This document shows, one piece after another, positions 6,205 to 18,196 of a stretch of 64,000 nucleotides of DNA (the stretch's first letter is position 1; each line of letters begins with the position of its first letter). Origin of the DNA: Pseudomonas sp. PIC25 (lineage in GTDB: Bacteria > Pseudomonadota > Gammaproteobacteria > Pseudomonadales > Pseudomonadaceae). The position numbers were made by a program, and so were the translations under genes. The stretch is from contig NZ_MUJY01000039.1 in the NCBI RefSeq assembly GCF_002286785.1, positions 1 to 64,000 on the forward strand, given 5' to 3'. A model generated the notes under the pieces. It made no database searches and was not told the DNA's origin. It saw only the letters and a program-made list of their open reading frames with translations.

Positions 6205-9138
6205 ATGAGGTCGTTGCCGCGCAATTCGCTGAGGCGCTGGATCTGGCGGGCGTTCGTGCAGAGCGCGTTGATTCCGCTGGTGCTGGTGGAGTCGGTGTTG
6301 ATCACGGTCTATCTACTGACCAACGGGGCGATTCGCGATGCCCAGGTGGGGCATTTACAGCAGAGCGCGTTGCAGGACTTGGAAAGCGCCGCCCAGCGCG
6401 AGGGGCAGATCATCGACAGCCGCCTGCAGGGCATCGAGGCGCAGGTGAAAATCTATCGCGATGCCACCACCCATGCGCTCCTGGATACACGCTTCCAGCC
6501 TGACGGTCTGGAGCGGACACGGCATGCGGTGACGTCCACCGGGGTGTTCTACAGCCGCTCCGACGATGGCCGGGCGGCGTCGTTCTACGCCAACAGCACT
6601 CCGCTGGAGAAGCAGGATCACGAGAAGGCTCTGCGCCTGTCCCAGGTCGATCCGCTGATGCGTTCGATCGACGACGCCAATCCGCTGGTCGCGGCCGTGT
6701 ATTTCAACACCTGGGATAACTACAACCGCATCTACCCGTTTTTCATGACGCCCGAGCAGTATCCCCATGACATGGTGATACCGGACTACAACTTCTATTA
6801 CCTCGCCGACGCCAGGCACAATCCCGAGCGCAAGGTGGTCTGGACGGATGTCTACCTGGACCCGGCCGGCCAGGGCTGGATGATGTCGGCCATCGCACCG
6901 GTGTACCGCGGCGATTTCCTCGAGGGCGTGGTGGGGCTGGATATCACGGTGGGGCAGATGCTCGCCGAGATCGGTTCGCTGCAGGTGCCCTGGCAGGGCT
7001 ATGCCATGCTGGTGAGCCGCGACCACAGCATCATGGCGCTGCCCGCGGCTGGCGAGCGGGATTTCGGCTTGCGTGAGCTGACCCAGTATTCCTACGACGA
7101 GGCGGTGCGTCGCGAGGTACTCAAGCCAGAGGATTTCAGCCTGGCTCGCCGCCGCGAGATGCAGCCGTTGTTGCAGGCGCTGGCGGCCGATGAGCGGCGG
7201 GTGCAGGAGGTGATACTCGGCGGGCGCAAGCAGATGGTGGCCTGGAGCGAGATTCCGCAGACCGGCTGGCGCCTGCTCTTGGTGGTGGACGAGGCGAATA
7301 TCTTCCGGGAGACCAATCGGCTGGCCGAGCGCTACCAGCAGATCGGTTATCTGTTGATCGCCGGGCTGGTGTTCTTCTACCTGGCGTTCTTCGCCTGGAT
7401 GTGGGTGCGTTCGCGGCGTCTGAGCAGCGAACTGTCCCGGCCGATAGCCGGTATCGTCGGGATGATGCGCAGTCTCGGGCAGGGCGATTACCGTCCCGTC
7501 GCGCCGGAAACCCGCATCGACGAGCTGGCCAGCATGGCGGAGGCCGTCCAGCAGACCGGCGCCCAACTGGAAGCAAGCGAGGTGGAGCGCTTCCTTGCCC
7601 AGCGCAATCTCGAACTGGTGCTGGAGGGCACCACCGAGAGCATCTGGGAGGTGGACGGGCAAGGCGAAAGCATCAAGATCAGCGGGCGCTTCGTCGAGCG
7701 CTTCGGGCTGCGCAGCAGCGAAATGCCGCTGAGCGAGTTCAATCTGCGGGTGCACCCGGACGATCTGGAGCGTCTGCGTCATCTGCGGCGCAGCTTCGCC
7801 GAGAGCGGCGAGGACCATTTCGACGCCGAGTACCGGTATGCCGATGCCCAGGGCAACTACGCCTGGCTGCTCAGCCGGGGCAAGGTGCTGGAGCGAGATG
7901 CCGAGGGACGTGCCTTGCGGGTGGCCGGCACCCATGTGGACATCACCCGGCTCAAGCAGGTCCAGGAGGACTTGCGTCATGCCAGCCTGGAGGCACAGGC
8001 CGCGAGCCAGGCGAAGAGCCGCTTCCTGTCCAGCATGAGCCACGAGCTGCGCACACCGCTGAACGCCATTCATGGTTTCGGCCAACTGATCGAACTGGAG
8101 TTGCAGAGCAAGCCGGATGTCGAGCAGGAAATTGTCTACGCGCGGGAAATCGTCAACGCCAGCCGGCACCTGTCCTCTCTGGTGGACGACATCCTCGATC
8201 TGTCCAGCATCGAGAGCCGCCGCCAGCAGTTGCAGCTGAAGCCGGTGGAAGTGGGTTCGCTGCTGGCCGGTTGCGTGGAGCTGGTGCAGCCGGAGGCGCA
8301 GTTGCGCAAGCAGCAGGTGCAGCTCATGGCCTCCGATCAGCCGCTCTACGTGCAGGCCGATGCCCGCCGGCTGCGCCAAGTGATGCTCAATCTCCTGTCC
8401 AATGCCATCAAGTACAACGCGCCCCAAGGGTTGGTCAGCCTCGGTTACGAGGTGCGGCCCGACTGCGTGCGGCTGTGGGTCGAGGATTGCGGGCCGGGTC
8501 TCAGCGAGGAGCAGCAGGCGCAGTTGTTCCAGCCGTTCCAGCGCCTGGGACGGGAGAATTCGAATATTCCGGGAACCGGCATCGGTCTGGTGTTGTGCCG
8601 CGAGCTGGCCAGCCTGATGGAGGGCGAGATGGGCTTCAGCAGCTCGCCGGGGGCGGGCAGCCGCTTCTGGATCGATCTGCCGGGTGCCGCTGCGCCCAGC
8701 CTGGCGCCGGAGGTCGATGGCGCGCCGGCGGAGCCGGAGCCCTTGCCGTGGGTGCTCTGTGTGGAGGATCACCCGGCCAGCCTGAAGGTGTTGCAGGAGG
8801 CCTTGCGGTCCCTGGCCGAGCTGGAAGGCGTGGGCTCGGTGCAGCGGGCCCTGGCGGTGCTGCGCGAGCGTACGCCGGACATGCTCCTGCTCGATCTCGA
8901 TCTGCCTGACGGCAGCGGCCTGGAGGTGCTGGATGCCATGGCCCAGCAGCCGCGGCTGGCGTCCGTCCCGGTGCTGGTGGTGAGTGCGGTGGTGGATCAG
9001 GAGCTGTTCGCCGAGGCGCGTCGGCGCGGCGCGCAAGCCTGTATCAGCAAACCGGTGGATCTACAGCAGTTGCGGCGGATCGCCGTCAGTCTGCTGCAGC
9101 GCGAGGATGGGCGGACGGCCGACAGCCTGTCCCGCTGA
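6205..9138 (+). CDS. Hybrid sensor histidine kinase (Cache-HAMP-PAS-HisKA-HATPase-REC)
   Basis: 977 residues from the ATG at 6205; a GTG at 6169 would add 12 residues, and neither has a strong ribosome-binding site. Order: membrane helix about 14-36; extracytoplasmic double-Cache-like sensor about 50-370; second helix about 380-400; HAMP about 401-455; PAS about 466-583; HisKA with SHELRTPLN, phospho-acceptor His613; HATPase with N-box NLLSNAIKYN, then CGPGLSE and GTGIGL; receiver domain about 855-975 with phospho-acceptor Asp897 in LLLDLDLP and a conserved Lys in SKPVD. All catalytic residues are present. It should sense a small periplasmic ligand and pass phosphate to an unlinked Hpt/regulator. 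It is divergent from ssrA, with no regulator gene beside it, so the target is unknown. Confidence 0.9.
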   Translation: MRSLPRNSLRRWIWRAFVQSALIPLVLVESVLITVYLLTNGAIRDAQVGHLQQSALQDLESAAQREGQIIDSRLQGIEAQVKIYRDATTHALLDTRFQPDGLERTRHAVTSTGVFYSRSDDGRAASFYANSTPLEKQDHEKALRLSQVDPLMRSIDDANPLVAAVYFNTWDNYNRIYPFFMTPEQYPHDMVIPDYNFYYLADARHNPERKVVWTDVYLDPAGQGWMMSAIAPVYRGDFLEGVVGLDITVGQMLAEIGSLQVPWQGYAMLVSRDHSIMALPAAGERDFGLRELTQYSYDEAVRREVLKPEDFSLARRREMQPLLQALAADERRVQEVILGGRKQMVAWSEIPQTGWRLLLVVDEANIFRETNRLAERYQQIGYLLIAGLVFFYLAFFAWMWVRSRRLSSELSRPIAGIVGMMRSLGQGDYRPVAPETRIDELASMAEAVQQTGAQLEASEVERFLAQRNLELVLEGTTESIWEVDGQGESIKISGRFVERFGLRSSEMPLSEFNLRVHPDDLERLRHLRRSFAESGEDHFDAEYRYADAQGNYAWLLSRGKVLERDAEGRALRVAGTHVDITRLKQVQEDLRHASLEAQAASQAKSRFLSSMSHELRTPLNAIHGFGQLIELELQSKPDVEQEIVYAREIVNASRHLSSLVDDILDLSSIESRRQQLQLKPVEVGSLLAGCVELVQPEAQLRKQQVQLMASDQPLYVQADARRLRQVMLNLLSNAIKYNAPQGLVSLGYEVRPDCVRLWVEDCGPGLSEEQQAQLFQPFQRLGRENSNIPGTGIGLVLCRELASLMEGEMGFSSSPGAGSRFWIDLPGAAAPSLAPEVDGAPAEPEPLPWVLCVEDHPASLKVLQEALRSLAELEGVGSVQRALAVLRERTPDMLLLDLDLPDGSGLEVLDAMAQQPRLASVPVLVVSAVVDQELFAEARRRGAQACISKPVDLQQLRRIAVSLLQREDGRTADSLSR

Positions 9139-9141
9139 GGC

Positions 9142-9169
9142 ACCGAAGACGCCGCGCGGCGCCTTCGGT
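9142..9169. other. Intergenic hairpin between convergent genes
   Basis: ACCGAAG and CTTCGGT enclose a second CGCCGC/GCGGCG pairing, giving a long GC-rich stem between the convergent kinase gene and the small secreted-protein gene. There is no T run on either side, so it is a possible bidirectional 3'-end structure, not a classic terminator. Confidence 0.45.
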
Positions 9170-9176
9170 AGCGGGC

Positions 9177-9422
9177 TCAGTTGCTGGTGCCCAGCAGGTT
9201 CAGGGCTTCACCGAGGACCTGCACGGACTGGGCGTGATTGCCTGCCTTGTGCAGTTCTTCGCCTTCGGCGCGGAGTTTCTTGACTTGGGCCAGGGTGGCC
9301 GGGTCGCTGGGTGGGCTGGTTTTCAGGATTTCGTCGATCTTGGCCATGTCGGCCGGGCAATGCATTGCCCAGAGCGGGGTGGAGATCAAGGCGGCAGCGA
9401 AGAAAGCGAACAGGCGGCGCAT
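9177..9422 (-). CDS. Small secreted protein, paralogue 1 of three
   Basis: 81 residues; the ATG at 9422 has AGGAG 8 bp upstream. A signal peptide (MRRLFAFFAAALISTPLWA) is followed by a mature part of about 62 residues that begins MHCPADMAKIDEIL. The mature part is predicted helical, with a LxxEGEELHKAGNHAQSVQVL segment like a single TPR-type helix pair. It shares length, leader and helix pattern with the next two genes on the same strand but has only one Cys. Probably periplasmic; function unknown. Confidence 0.75.
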   Translation of the reverse strand: MRRLFAFFAAALISTPLWAMHCPADMAKIDEILKTSPPSDPATLAQVKKLRAEGEELHKAGNHAQSVQVLGEALNLLGTSN

Positions 9423-9511
9423 GGAGGGCTCTCCTGTGGCGGGGTGGGAATTCAGTATAGGAAATCCCACCGCGCACGCAGGAAAGCCGGCAAGCGTCGT
9501 CGGCTACGGGG

Positions 9512-9802
9512 TTATTGGCTGGTGCCGCTGGTGCCCGTGCCGGTCTCGTTGCCTTCACCCGGACGCCGCATCGCCTGCAGGGCTTTCTCGGCATGGCTTG
9601 CACAGGCCTCCAGGTCGCCAGCGGCGCGGGCGTCCTCGGCAGCCTTGCGATGCTCGTCGACCTGCTGCTTGAGCGGTTCGCCGATGGTAGGGGTGGTGGT
9701 CATCATGTCGTCGAGTTTCTGCAGGTTGACTGCGCAGAGGTCCTCGGCGAAAGCCGGAGCCGTCAACAGAGTGGCAGTGATCAATAAGACTGTGCGTTTC
9801 AT
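9512..9802 (-). CDS. Small secreted protein, paralogue 2 of three
   Basis: 96 residues; ATG at 9802 with AGGAGA upstream. Signal peptide MKRTVLLITATLLTAPAFA, then a mature helical part with two cysteines (EDLCAVNLQKLDDMM near its start, and LEACASHAEKALQ later) that could form a disulfide. A polar Gly/Thr/Glu tail ends the protein. The pattern C...L..LD......A..A...GD...C...A..AL matches the gene at 9862-10128. Periplasmic; function unknown. Confidence 0.78.
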   Translation of the reverse strand: MKRTVLLITATLLTAPAFAEDLCAVNLQKLDDMMTTTPTIGEPLKQQVDEHRKAAEDARAAGDLEACASHAEKALQAMRRPGEGNETGTGTSGTSQ

Positions 9803-9861
9803 GGTGCTCTCCTGGGTAAGGTTGAAACCTGTGGCGGGGATGGCAGGCCGACAGGTCACGC

Positions 9862-10128
9862 TTACTGGCTGATCATCGGTGCATTCAGCTGTTGCAGGGC
9901 GCGATCGGCTATGGCGATGCATTCGGCATAGCGACCGTCGTCCTGAGCCTCTTCGGCCTGGTCTTTGAGATCGTCGACGACGTCTTCGAGGGCGCCGTCG
10001 GGATCGAGACTCTCGATGGCCGCTTCGAGTTGCTCCAGCCGGCTTTCGCACACTTCGCTGTCGCTGATGGCGAAGGCCGCCGGGCTGGCCAGCAGCGTGG
10101 CTGCGATGAGCAAGGCAGCAGGTTGCAT
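9862..10128 (-). CDS. Small secreted protein, paralogue 3 of three
   Basis: 88 residues from the ATG at 10128, which has a strong GAGGAGGT 5 bp upstream; an upstream in-frame start at 10152 lacks such a site. Signal peptide to about residue 20 (LLASPAAFA), then an acidic helical mature part with cysteines in SEVCESRLEQLEAAI and YAECIAIADRALQ. It is the first gene of a three-gene run on the minus strand, with gaps of about 60-90 bp, so the three may form one transcription unit. Function unknown. Confidence 0.78.
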   Translation of the reverse strand: MQPAALLIAATLLASPAAFAISDSEVCESRLEQLEAAIESLDPDGALEDVVDDLKDQAEEAQDDGRYAECIAIADRALQQLNAPMISQ

Positions 10129-10278
10129 GGACACCTCCTCGTTCCGTTCCACCGGTCACATCGGTGGGGCGGAACCTCCTTGGGCCCGTAACGGATGGGC
10201 TTAAAAAAATGGACTGCGGCTGGCGGCAAGCGTTTCATTTTTCTGTCGCCAATATTGGGACAGGAGAGGCGGGCAGGC

Positions 10279-10303
10279 GAAAAAAAGCCCCGCGAACGGG
10301 GCT
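10279..10303 (-). terminator. Terminator of the lactate operon
   Basis: On the minus strand AGCCCCG, a TTCG loop and CGGGGCT are followed by a run of seven T. It lies just beyond the dehydrogenase stop codon and should end the lldP-lutABC-dld transcript. Confidence 0.8.
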
Positions 10304-10315
10304 GAAAAGAGGGTG

Positions 10316-13149
<2,834 letters not shown>

Positions 13150-13153
<4 letters not shown>

Positions 13154-13821
13154 GCGTCCTCCAGGATCAGCACCGTCAAGTCTTTCGGGCCGTGGGCGCC
13201 GTAGGCCAGGACCTGCTCGATGTCGGCGGTCTTCGACGGCCCCGAGACCAGCAGGGCGTTGGTCGGCATGCCTTCGGCCCAGCGCTGCTTGCGCTGCACC
13301 TCGTAGAAGTTGTCGTGGATTTCGCTGGCCTTGAGCAGGGCGAAATGCACCGGCGGCACCAGGCTCATCAGGCGCGGCTCTTCACGGGTCGGCCAGAGGA
13401 TCAGGCTGCCGGTCGCGGCGATGGCGCCCAGGGTGCCGGTGAGGCTGGCGGGCGTGTCGTCGAACAGCTCGGCCTTCCATTCCTCGATGGGGCGGTCATA
13501 GGCCTTCAGGCGTGGCAGGTTTTCGCGTCCGGCCCAGTGGGCGAGCAGTTGCTGGCCGTGGGGGGTATTCGGCGCCATCAGCAGGCTGGGCAACTGGCGG
13601 TCGTGCAGCAGTTGCTCCAGCAGGGCCGGCCAGCCGGCGGCGGAGGTCAGGTGGATTTCCGTGTGCACGGCTTCCATCAACTGGCGCAGGCGGGCGATGC
13701 GTTGCTCCGGCGCGTAGGTCCACGGCTGGGTCAGCAGGCTTTCGTCGAATTCGTCTGCGATTGGCGTGGTGCCGGCCAGGCTGTTGCGCAGCTTGGCGAG
13801 GATGTTGGCTTTGGCGCTCAT
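13150..13821 (-). CDS. lutC: L-lactate dehydrogenase complex subunit LutC/LldG
   Basis: 223 residues; one LUD domain, with the typical end KTADIEQVLAYGAHGPKDLTVLILEDA. It forms, with LutA and LutB, the iron-sulfur L-lactate oxidation complex. The start ATG overlaps the lutB stop and its own stop overlaps the dld start, each by 4 bases, so the genes are translationally coupled. No Fe-S cysteines are expected in this subunit and none are seen. Confidence 0.9.
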
Positions 13822-15278
13822 GGGCGGTCCCCCTGTGTTTCACCCAAGTGCTCGCGGGCCAGCTCGTGCAGCGAGCGGGCGGCCGGTTTCGGTGCGCTGT
13901 GATTCTGTGTCCAGGGCCCGATGTTGGAGGGCGTCAGGCCGCGCAAGCGGGTGGCGAAGAAGCTGAACGTGCGATATAGCACCGGCGAGGTGTTGAGCAG
14001 GCGCCAGCCTTTCCACAACAGGCGTTCGCGGGGCGAATACTTGCTGCCCTGGCCGCGCATGACGTGGTGCGGATCGTCCGGCGCCTTGATATTTTCCTCG
14101 CGCAGGCGCCTCAGGATCGATGGAATCGGAATCTTCACCGGGCAGACTTCCCCGCAGGCGCCGCACAGCGACGAGGCGCTGGGGTGGTCCGGTACCTTGT
14201 CCAGGCCGACCATGTGCGGGGTGATGATCTTGCCGATAGGGCCGGGGTAGACCTCGCCATAGGTATGGCCGCCGACGCGGGTGTACACCGGGCAGTGGTT
14301 CATGCAGGCGCCGCAGCGGATGCAGTTCAGCGTCTGGCGCAGCTCGCCATCGGCGAAGGCCTGGCTGCGGCCGTTGTCCAGCAGTACCAGGTGGACTTCC
14401 TCTGGGCCGTCCAGCTCATGCGCCTTGCGTGGCCCGGAGATCATGTTGACGTAGGTGGTGATCGGCTGGCCCAGCGCCGAGCGGGTCAGCAGGGAGAGCA
14501 GCGGGACCACGTCGCGCAGGTTTTCCACCACCTTCTCGATGCCGGTGACGGCGATGTGCACTGGCGGCACCGTGGTGGACATGCGGCCGTTGCCTTCGTT
14601 TTCCACCAGCAGCAGGGTGCCGGTTTCCGCCACCGCGAAGTTGACCCCGGAGACGCCGATGTCCGCTTCGAAGAATTTCTGCCGCAGGGTGCGGCGGCCG
14701 ATCTGGATAAGCTGGTCGACGTCCTTGGTGTACTCCACGCCGAGTTTGTCGTGGAACAAGGACGCGACCTGACCGGCGTTCTTGTGGATAGCCGGCATGA
14801 TGATATGGGAAGGCTTCTCGTGGTCGAGCTGGACGATGTATTCGCCCATGTCCGACTCCAGGCATTCGATGCCCTGGGCCGCGAGGACATGGTTCATTTC
14901 CATCTCTTCGCTGACCATCGATTTGCCCTTGATCACTTGCCGCGCCTCGTGAGCGCGGATGATCGAGAGGACGATGGCGTTCGCCTCGTCCACCGTTTCC
15001 GCCCAGTGCACGGTCACACCATTGCGGGTCAGGTTGGTTTCCAGTCGTTCCAGCAGCTCGGGCAACTTCGACAGCGCCCGGGCGCGGACCCGGTTGCCCA
15101 GGGCACGCAGCCGTTCGCGTTCGTCGGCATCGCTGAAGGCGTTGGCCCGCTTGGTCATCAGCGAATCCATCGCCGTGCGGAAATTCCGCCGCAGTTGATC
15201 GTCGCCCAGCGCTTTGTGGGCCCTGGTCTTGAAATCGTCCTGAATCTGCAGGGTTGGGATGCGCGACAGGTCGTTCAC
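13818..15278 (-). CDS. lutB: L-lactate dehydrogenase complex iron-sulfur subunit LutB/LldF
   Basis: 486 residues from a GTG at 15278 that has GGAGGTGT upstream and overlaps the lutA stop as GTGA. An upstream in-frame start at 15377 lies inside lutA and is unlikely. LUD domain about 60-295 (IKGKSMVSEEMEMNHVL, GVSGVNFAVAETGTL), then a 4Fe-4S pair, CIRCGACMNHCPVY and LCGACGEVCPVKIP, and a C-terminal DUF3390-like tail. It carries electrons within the LutABC complex that oxidises L-lactate to pyruvate. Confidence 0.93.
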   Translation of the reverse strand: MNDLSRIPTLQIQDDFKTRAHKALGDDQLRRNFRTAMDSLMTKRANAFSDADERERLRALGNRVRARALSKLPELLERLETNLTRNGVTVHWAETVDEANAIVLSIIRAHEARQVIKGKSMVSEEMEMNHVLAAQGIECLESDMGEYIVQLDHEKPSHIIMPAIHKNAGQVASLFHDKLGVEYTKDVDQLIQIGRRTLRQKFFEADIGVSGVNFAVAETGTLLLVENEGNGRMSTTVPPVHIAVTGIEKVVENLRDVVPLLSLLTRSALGQPITTYVNMISGPRKAHELDGPEEVHLVLLDNGRSQAFADGELRQTLNCIRCGACMNHCPVYTRVGGHTYGEVYPGPIGKIITPHMVGLDKVPDHPSASSLCGACGEVCPVKIPIPSILRRLREENIKAPDDPHHVMRGQGSKYSPRERLLWKGWRLLNTSPVLYRTFSFFATRLRGLTPSNIGPWTQNHSAPKPAARSLHELAREHLGETQGDRP

Positions 15279-16099
15279 GACACACCTCCGGTGCGTTGCC
15301 AGAGGAAACTGGCCAGATGCTGGCCGCGCAGCGCTTCGTTCTGCTTCTCCAGGGCACCGTTGATATTCATCAGGCAACCGCAGTCGGCGCTGACCACCTG
15401 ATGGGCCCCGGAGCCTTTCAGGGCGCGGGTCTTGTCCAACACCATGGCGCCGGAAATGTCAGGCATGCGCACGCTGAAGGTGCCGCCGAAGCCGCAGCAT
15501 TCGCTTTCGTGGTCATGCTCGACGCGCTCCACCTGGCTCAATTGGGCGAGCAGGGCGCGGCCGTGCAGGTGTGTGTTCATCTCCCGGCGTGCACTGCATG
15601 ACGTGTGCAGCGCCACCTTGACTGCCGGGCCGCGGTCGTGGAGTTCGACGCGGCAGACATGCAGGAGGAACTCGGCCAGTTCGTAGGTACGTTCGGCCAG
15701 TGCCTGAACCTGGGCGAGGGTTTCCGGCTCGTCCTTGAACAGCTCGGCGTAATGGTGACGGATCATGCCGGCGCAGGAACCGGAGGGCACCACCAGCGGC
15801 CAATCCTCGGCGAACAGCTTCAACTGCGCCCGCGCCACTTCCCGCGCTTCCTCGGTGTAGCCGGAGGTGTAGGCCGGCTGGCCGCAGCAGCTCTGTCCCT
15901 GGGGAAAGCTGACGCGGATGCCTTCGCGCTGCAGCAGGCGAATCGCATCCAGGCCGGCATCGGGAAAGAACAGGTCGATCACGCAGGTCCCGAACAGGTA
16001 AACCTGCGCGGGTTTCTGCGTCGGATAGCGACGGGGCTCGGGCAGGGGCGGCGCGACGCGGGTGGCGTTCGGCGCGGCGTTGTAGAACAGCTCGCTCAT
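15275..16099 (-). CDS. lutA: L-lactate dehydrogenase complex Fe-S subunit LutA/LldE
   Basis: 274 residues. Two CCG cysteine-rich modules: FGTC...QSCCGQPAYTSGY in the N-terminal half and TSCSARREM...ECCGFGGTFSVRMP in the C-terminal half, which bind an Fe-S cluster in the heterodisulfide-reductase-like family. GGAG lies 9 bp before the ATG. First of the lutABC-dld block and 81 bp after lldP. No flavin-dependent lldD is present here; LutABC takes its place. Confidence 0.92.
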   Translation of the reverse strand: MSELFYNAAPNATRVAPPLPEPRRYPTQKPAQVYLFGTCVIDLFFPDAGLDAIRLLQREGIRVSFPQGQSCCGQPAYTSGYTEEAREVARAQLKLFAEDWPLVVPSGSCAGMIRHHYAELFKDEPETLAQVQALAERTYELAEFLLHVCRVELHDRGPAVKVALHTSCSARREMNTHLHGRALLAQLSQVERVEHDHESECCGFGGTFSVRMPDISGAMVLDKTRALKGSGAHQVVSADCGCLMNINGALEKQNEALRGQHLASFLWQRTGGVS

Positions 16100-16145
16100 C
16101 GGCTTGGCTCCGGGTGGGCCCGGTTATCCGGGTGGTTCAATACGT

Positions 16146-16167
16146 CACCCCGGCCGAAGCCGGGGTG
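16146..16167 (-). other. Stable UUCG-loop hairpin between lldP and lutA
   Basis: On the minus strand CACCCCGGC, TTCG, GCCGGGGTG form a perfect 9-bp stem with an extra-stable tetraloop. There is no T run, so it is more likely an mRNA-stability or processing element, or a partial terminator that lowers lut expression relative to the permease. Confidence 0.6.
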
Positions 16168-16180
16168 GCGTTCACGGTTG

Positions 16181-17875
16181 TCAGTGGCCGACCAGCGGGT
16201 CGGTCACGCCCAGCACATAGATCGCGATCAGGGCGACCAGGCCGGTGAAAAACACGTAGTACAGCGTCGGCCATACCGTCTTACGCAGGGTAGTCCCTTC
16301 GCGGCCGAGCAGGCCGACCGTCGCGGAAGCGGCCACCACGTTGTGGATGGCGACCATGTTGCCGGCGGCGGCACCGATGGCCTGCACGGCGACGATCAAT
16401 GCGCCGGAAATGCCCAGGCTATGCGCTACGCCGTACTGGAACTGGCTGAGCATCATGTTGCTCACGGTGTTCGAACCGGCGATGAAGGCACCCAGCGCAC
16501 CGACGCTCGGCGCCAGCAGCGGGTACACCGCGCCGACGCTGTCGGCTACGTAGCGAGCCATGGCGATGGGCATGCTCGGCAGGTCGGCGGCGTTAACTCC
16601 GGAGTTGATCAGGATGCGCACCATCGGCACGGTGAACAACAGCACGAATCCGGCGCCCAGCAGGACCTTGGTCGATTCGCCGACCGCCGCACCCAGCTCA
16701 CGGACTTTCATGCCATGCAGGAAGAAGGTGGCGAGGACAACCGCGACGAGGATGCCGCCCGGCAGGTAAAGCGGCATGAAATCGGCCTTGATGCCGGTTT
16801 CGCCGAGGATGTCCGGGAACACCACGATCACCGATTTCAGCGCAGCACCCACTTCCGGGAATACGCGGCTGACCACCAGCAGGGCGCCGACCAGCACATA
16901 GGGCAGCCAGGCGCGCAGGGTGCCGATGGGCTTGGCGGTCAGTTCGTCCAGCTTCATCTCGACGCTGCCCAGCCACTCGCTCGGCCACTCCTGGGCCGGT
17001 GCGAAATCCCAGGTGCTCTTCGGCACCAGGAAGCCGAAGTGCGCGGCAGTGGTGACGATGGCCAGGCCCACCAGACCGCCCAGCAGGGACGGGAATTCCG
17101 GGCCGAGGAATACGCCGGTGGCGACGTAGGGCAGGGTGAACGCCAGGCCGGCGAACAGGGCGAACGGCAGGATCTCGAAACCGGCTTTCCAGCTTTTTTC
17201 CTTGCCGAAGAAGCGGGTCAGCATCAGCACCATGATCAGCGGCATCACGGTCCCGACGATGGCATGGATGATCGCCACGTTGCTGGTGATCTGCTGCAGG
17301 AAGATGTCCCAGCTGGAGCCCTGTGCAGTGAGCTGCGAGCCGAGGGTGGCAGTATCCAGACCACTGTTGATGCCAATGATGATCGGCGTGCCGACCGCGC
17401 CGAAGGAGACCGGCGTGCTCTGCACCAGCATGCCGAGCAGCACGGCGGCCAGTGCCGGGAAGCCGATGGCGACCAGCAGCGGCGCGGCGATTGCGGCCGG
17501 GGTGCCGAAGCCGGATGCGCCCTCGATGAAGCAGCCGAACAGCCAGGCGATGATGATCGCCTGGACGCGGCGGTCCGGGCTGATAGTGGCGAAACCGGCG
17601 CGGATCGCGGTGATGCCGCCGGAGTGCTTGAGGGTATTCAGCAGCAGGATGGCGCCGAAGATGATCCAGAGAACGCCGAGGGTGATCACCAGACCCTGTA
17701 CGGTGGAGGCGAGAACCCGGTTGAAACTCATGTCCCACACGTACAGCGCGATGCCGGCGGTGAGCAGGTAGACCAGCGGCATGGCGCGCCGGGCGGGCCA
17801 ACGCAGGCCAATCAGCAGGACGGCGGCGAGCAGGATGGGCGAAAAGGCAAATAAGGCGAGCAGGCCGGAATGCAT
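16181..17875 (-). CDS. lldP: L-lactate permease
   Basis: 564 residues, a polytopic inner-membrane protein with about 12-14 helices and the family motifs [22 protein letters not shown] and [17 protein letters not shown]. Family members bring in L- and D-lactate, and glycolate, with protons. It is the first gene of the lactate operon; its promoter region holds a perfect palindromic operator, and lldR is divergent. The family usual length is about 550-560 residues, so it is intact. Confidence 0.94.
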   Translation of the reverse strand: MHSGLLALFAFSPILLAAVLLIGLRWPARRAMPLVYLLTAGIALYVWDMSFNRVLASTVQGLVITLGVLWIIFGAILLLNTLKHSGGITAIRAGFATISPDRRVQAIIIAWLFGCFIEGASGFGTPAAIAAPLLVAIGFPALAAVLLGMLVQSTPVSFGAVGTPIIIGINSGLDTATLGSQLTAQGSSWDIFLQQITSNVAIIHAIVGTVMPLIMVLMLTRFFGKEKSWKAGFEILPFALFAGLAFTLPYVATGVFLGPEFPSLLGGLVGLAIVTTAAHFGFLVPKSTWDFAPAQEWPSEWLGSVEMKLDELTAKPIGTLRAWLPYVLVGALLVVSRVFPEVGAALKSVIVVFPDILGETGIKADFMPLYLPGGILVAVVLATFFLHGMKVRELGAAVGESTKVLLGAGFVLLFTVPMVRILINSGVNAADLPSMPIAMARYVADSVGAVYPLLAPSVGALGAFIAGSNTVSNMMLSQFQYGVAHSLGISGALIVAVQAIGAAAGNMVAIHNVVAASATVGLLGREGTTLRKTVWPTLYYVFFTGLVALIAIYVLGVTDPLVGH

Positions 17876-18005
17876 GGCAGGCCTCCGGTCAGGCGCGCAG
17901 AGAGCGCAGGGAGATTGGACGGGATGAAGCGGCGATAACGGCGGGCATGACCAGCATGTTGGAATACCTCGGCAGCCTTGTTGGAATTGTTGGTCTCGGT
18001 ATAGA

Positions 18006-18030
18006 TGTAAATTGGTAAGACCAATTTACA
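18006..18030. promoter_or_regulatory. Palindromic LldR-type operator in the lldP-lldR region
   Basis: TGTAAATTGGT and ACCAATTTACA are perfect inverted repeats 11 bp long around AAG. The core TGGTNNNACCA is the FadR-subfamily operator pattern used by E. coli LldR and PdhR. It lies about 130 bp before the lldP start, and a loose promoter (TTGGTC, then TATACC on the minus strand) overlaps it. A repressor bound here would block lldP and might also affect lldR. Confidence 0.75.
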
Positions 18031-18196
18031 AAACAGCTCGGCCAGGGTAAAAGCAGGGCTCCTGCGCTGTCAATTGCCGGGGCTACGACTTTGGTCGCGG
18101 TGTCGCCGCTTGTGCGCGTCGGTACTGCCCGATAGGCTTGCCGGCAAAGGGCGCGGCAGAGCGTCCGACAGTGGTCAAACCAGTAAGGGTGGGAAT

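Noticed and set aside
6355-9036. 893-residue open frame antisense to the hybrid kinase gene
   Set aside because: Shadow of a GC-rich gene; low-complexity His/Gln/Leu content, no motif, and the sense frame holds a complete kinase.
15605-17854. 749-residue frame opposite lldP and lutA
   Set aside because: Spans two real genes on the other strand and their gap; no recognisable domain.
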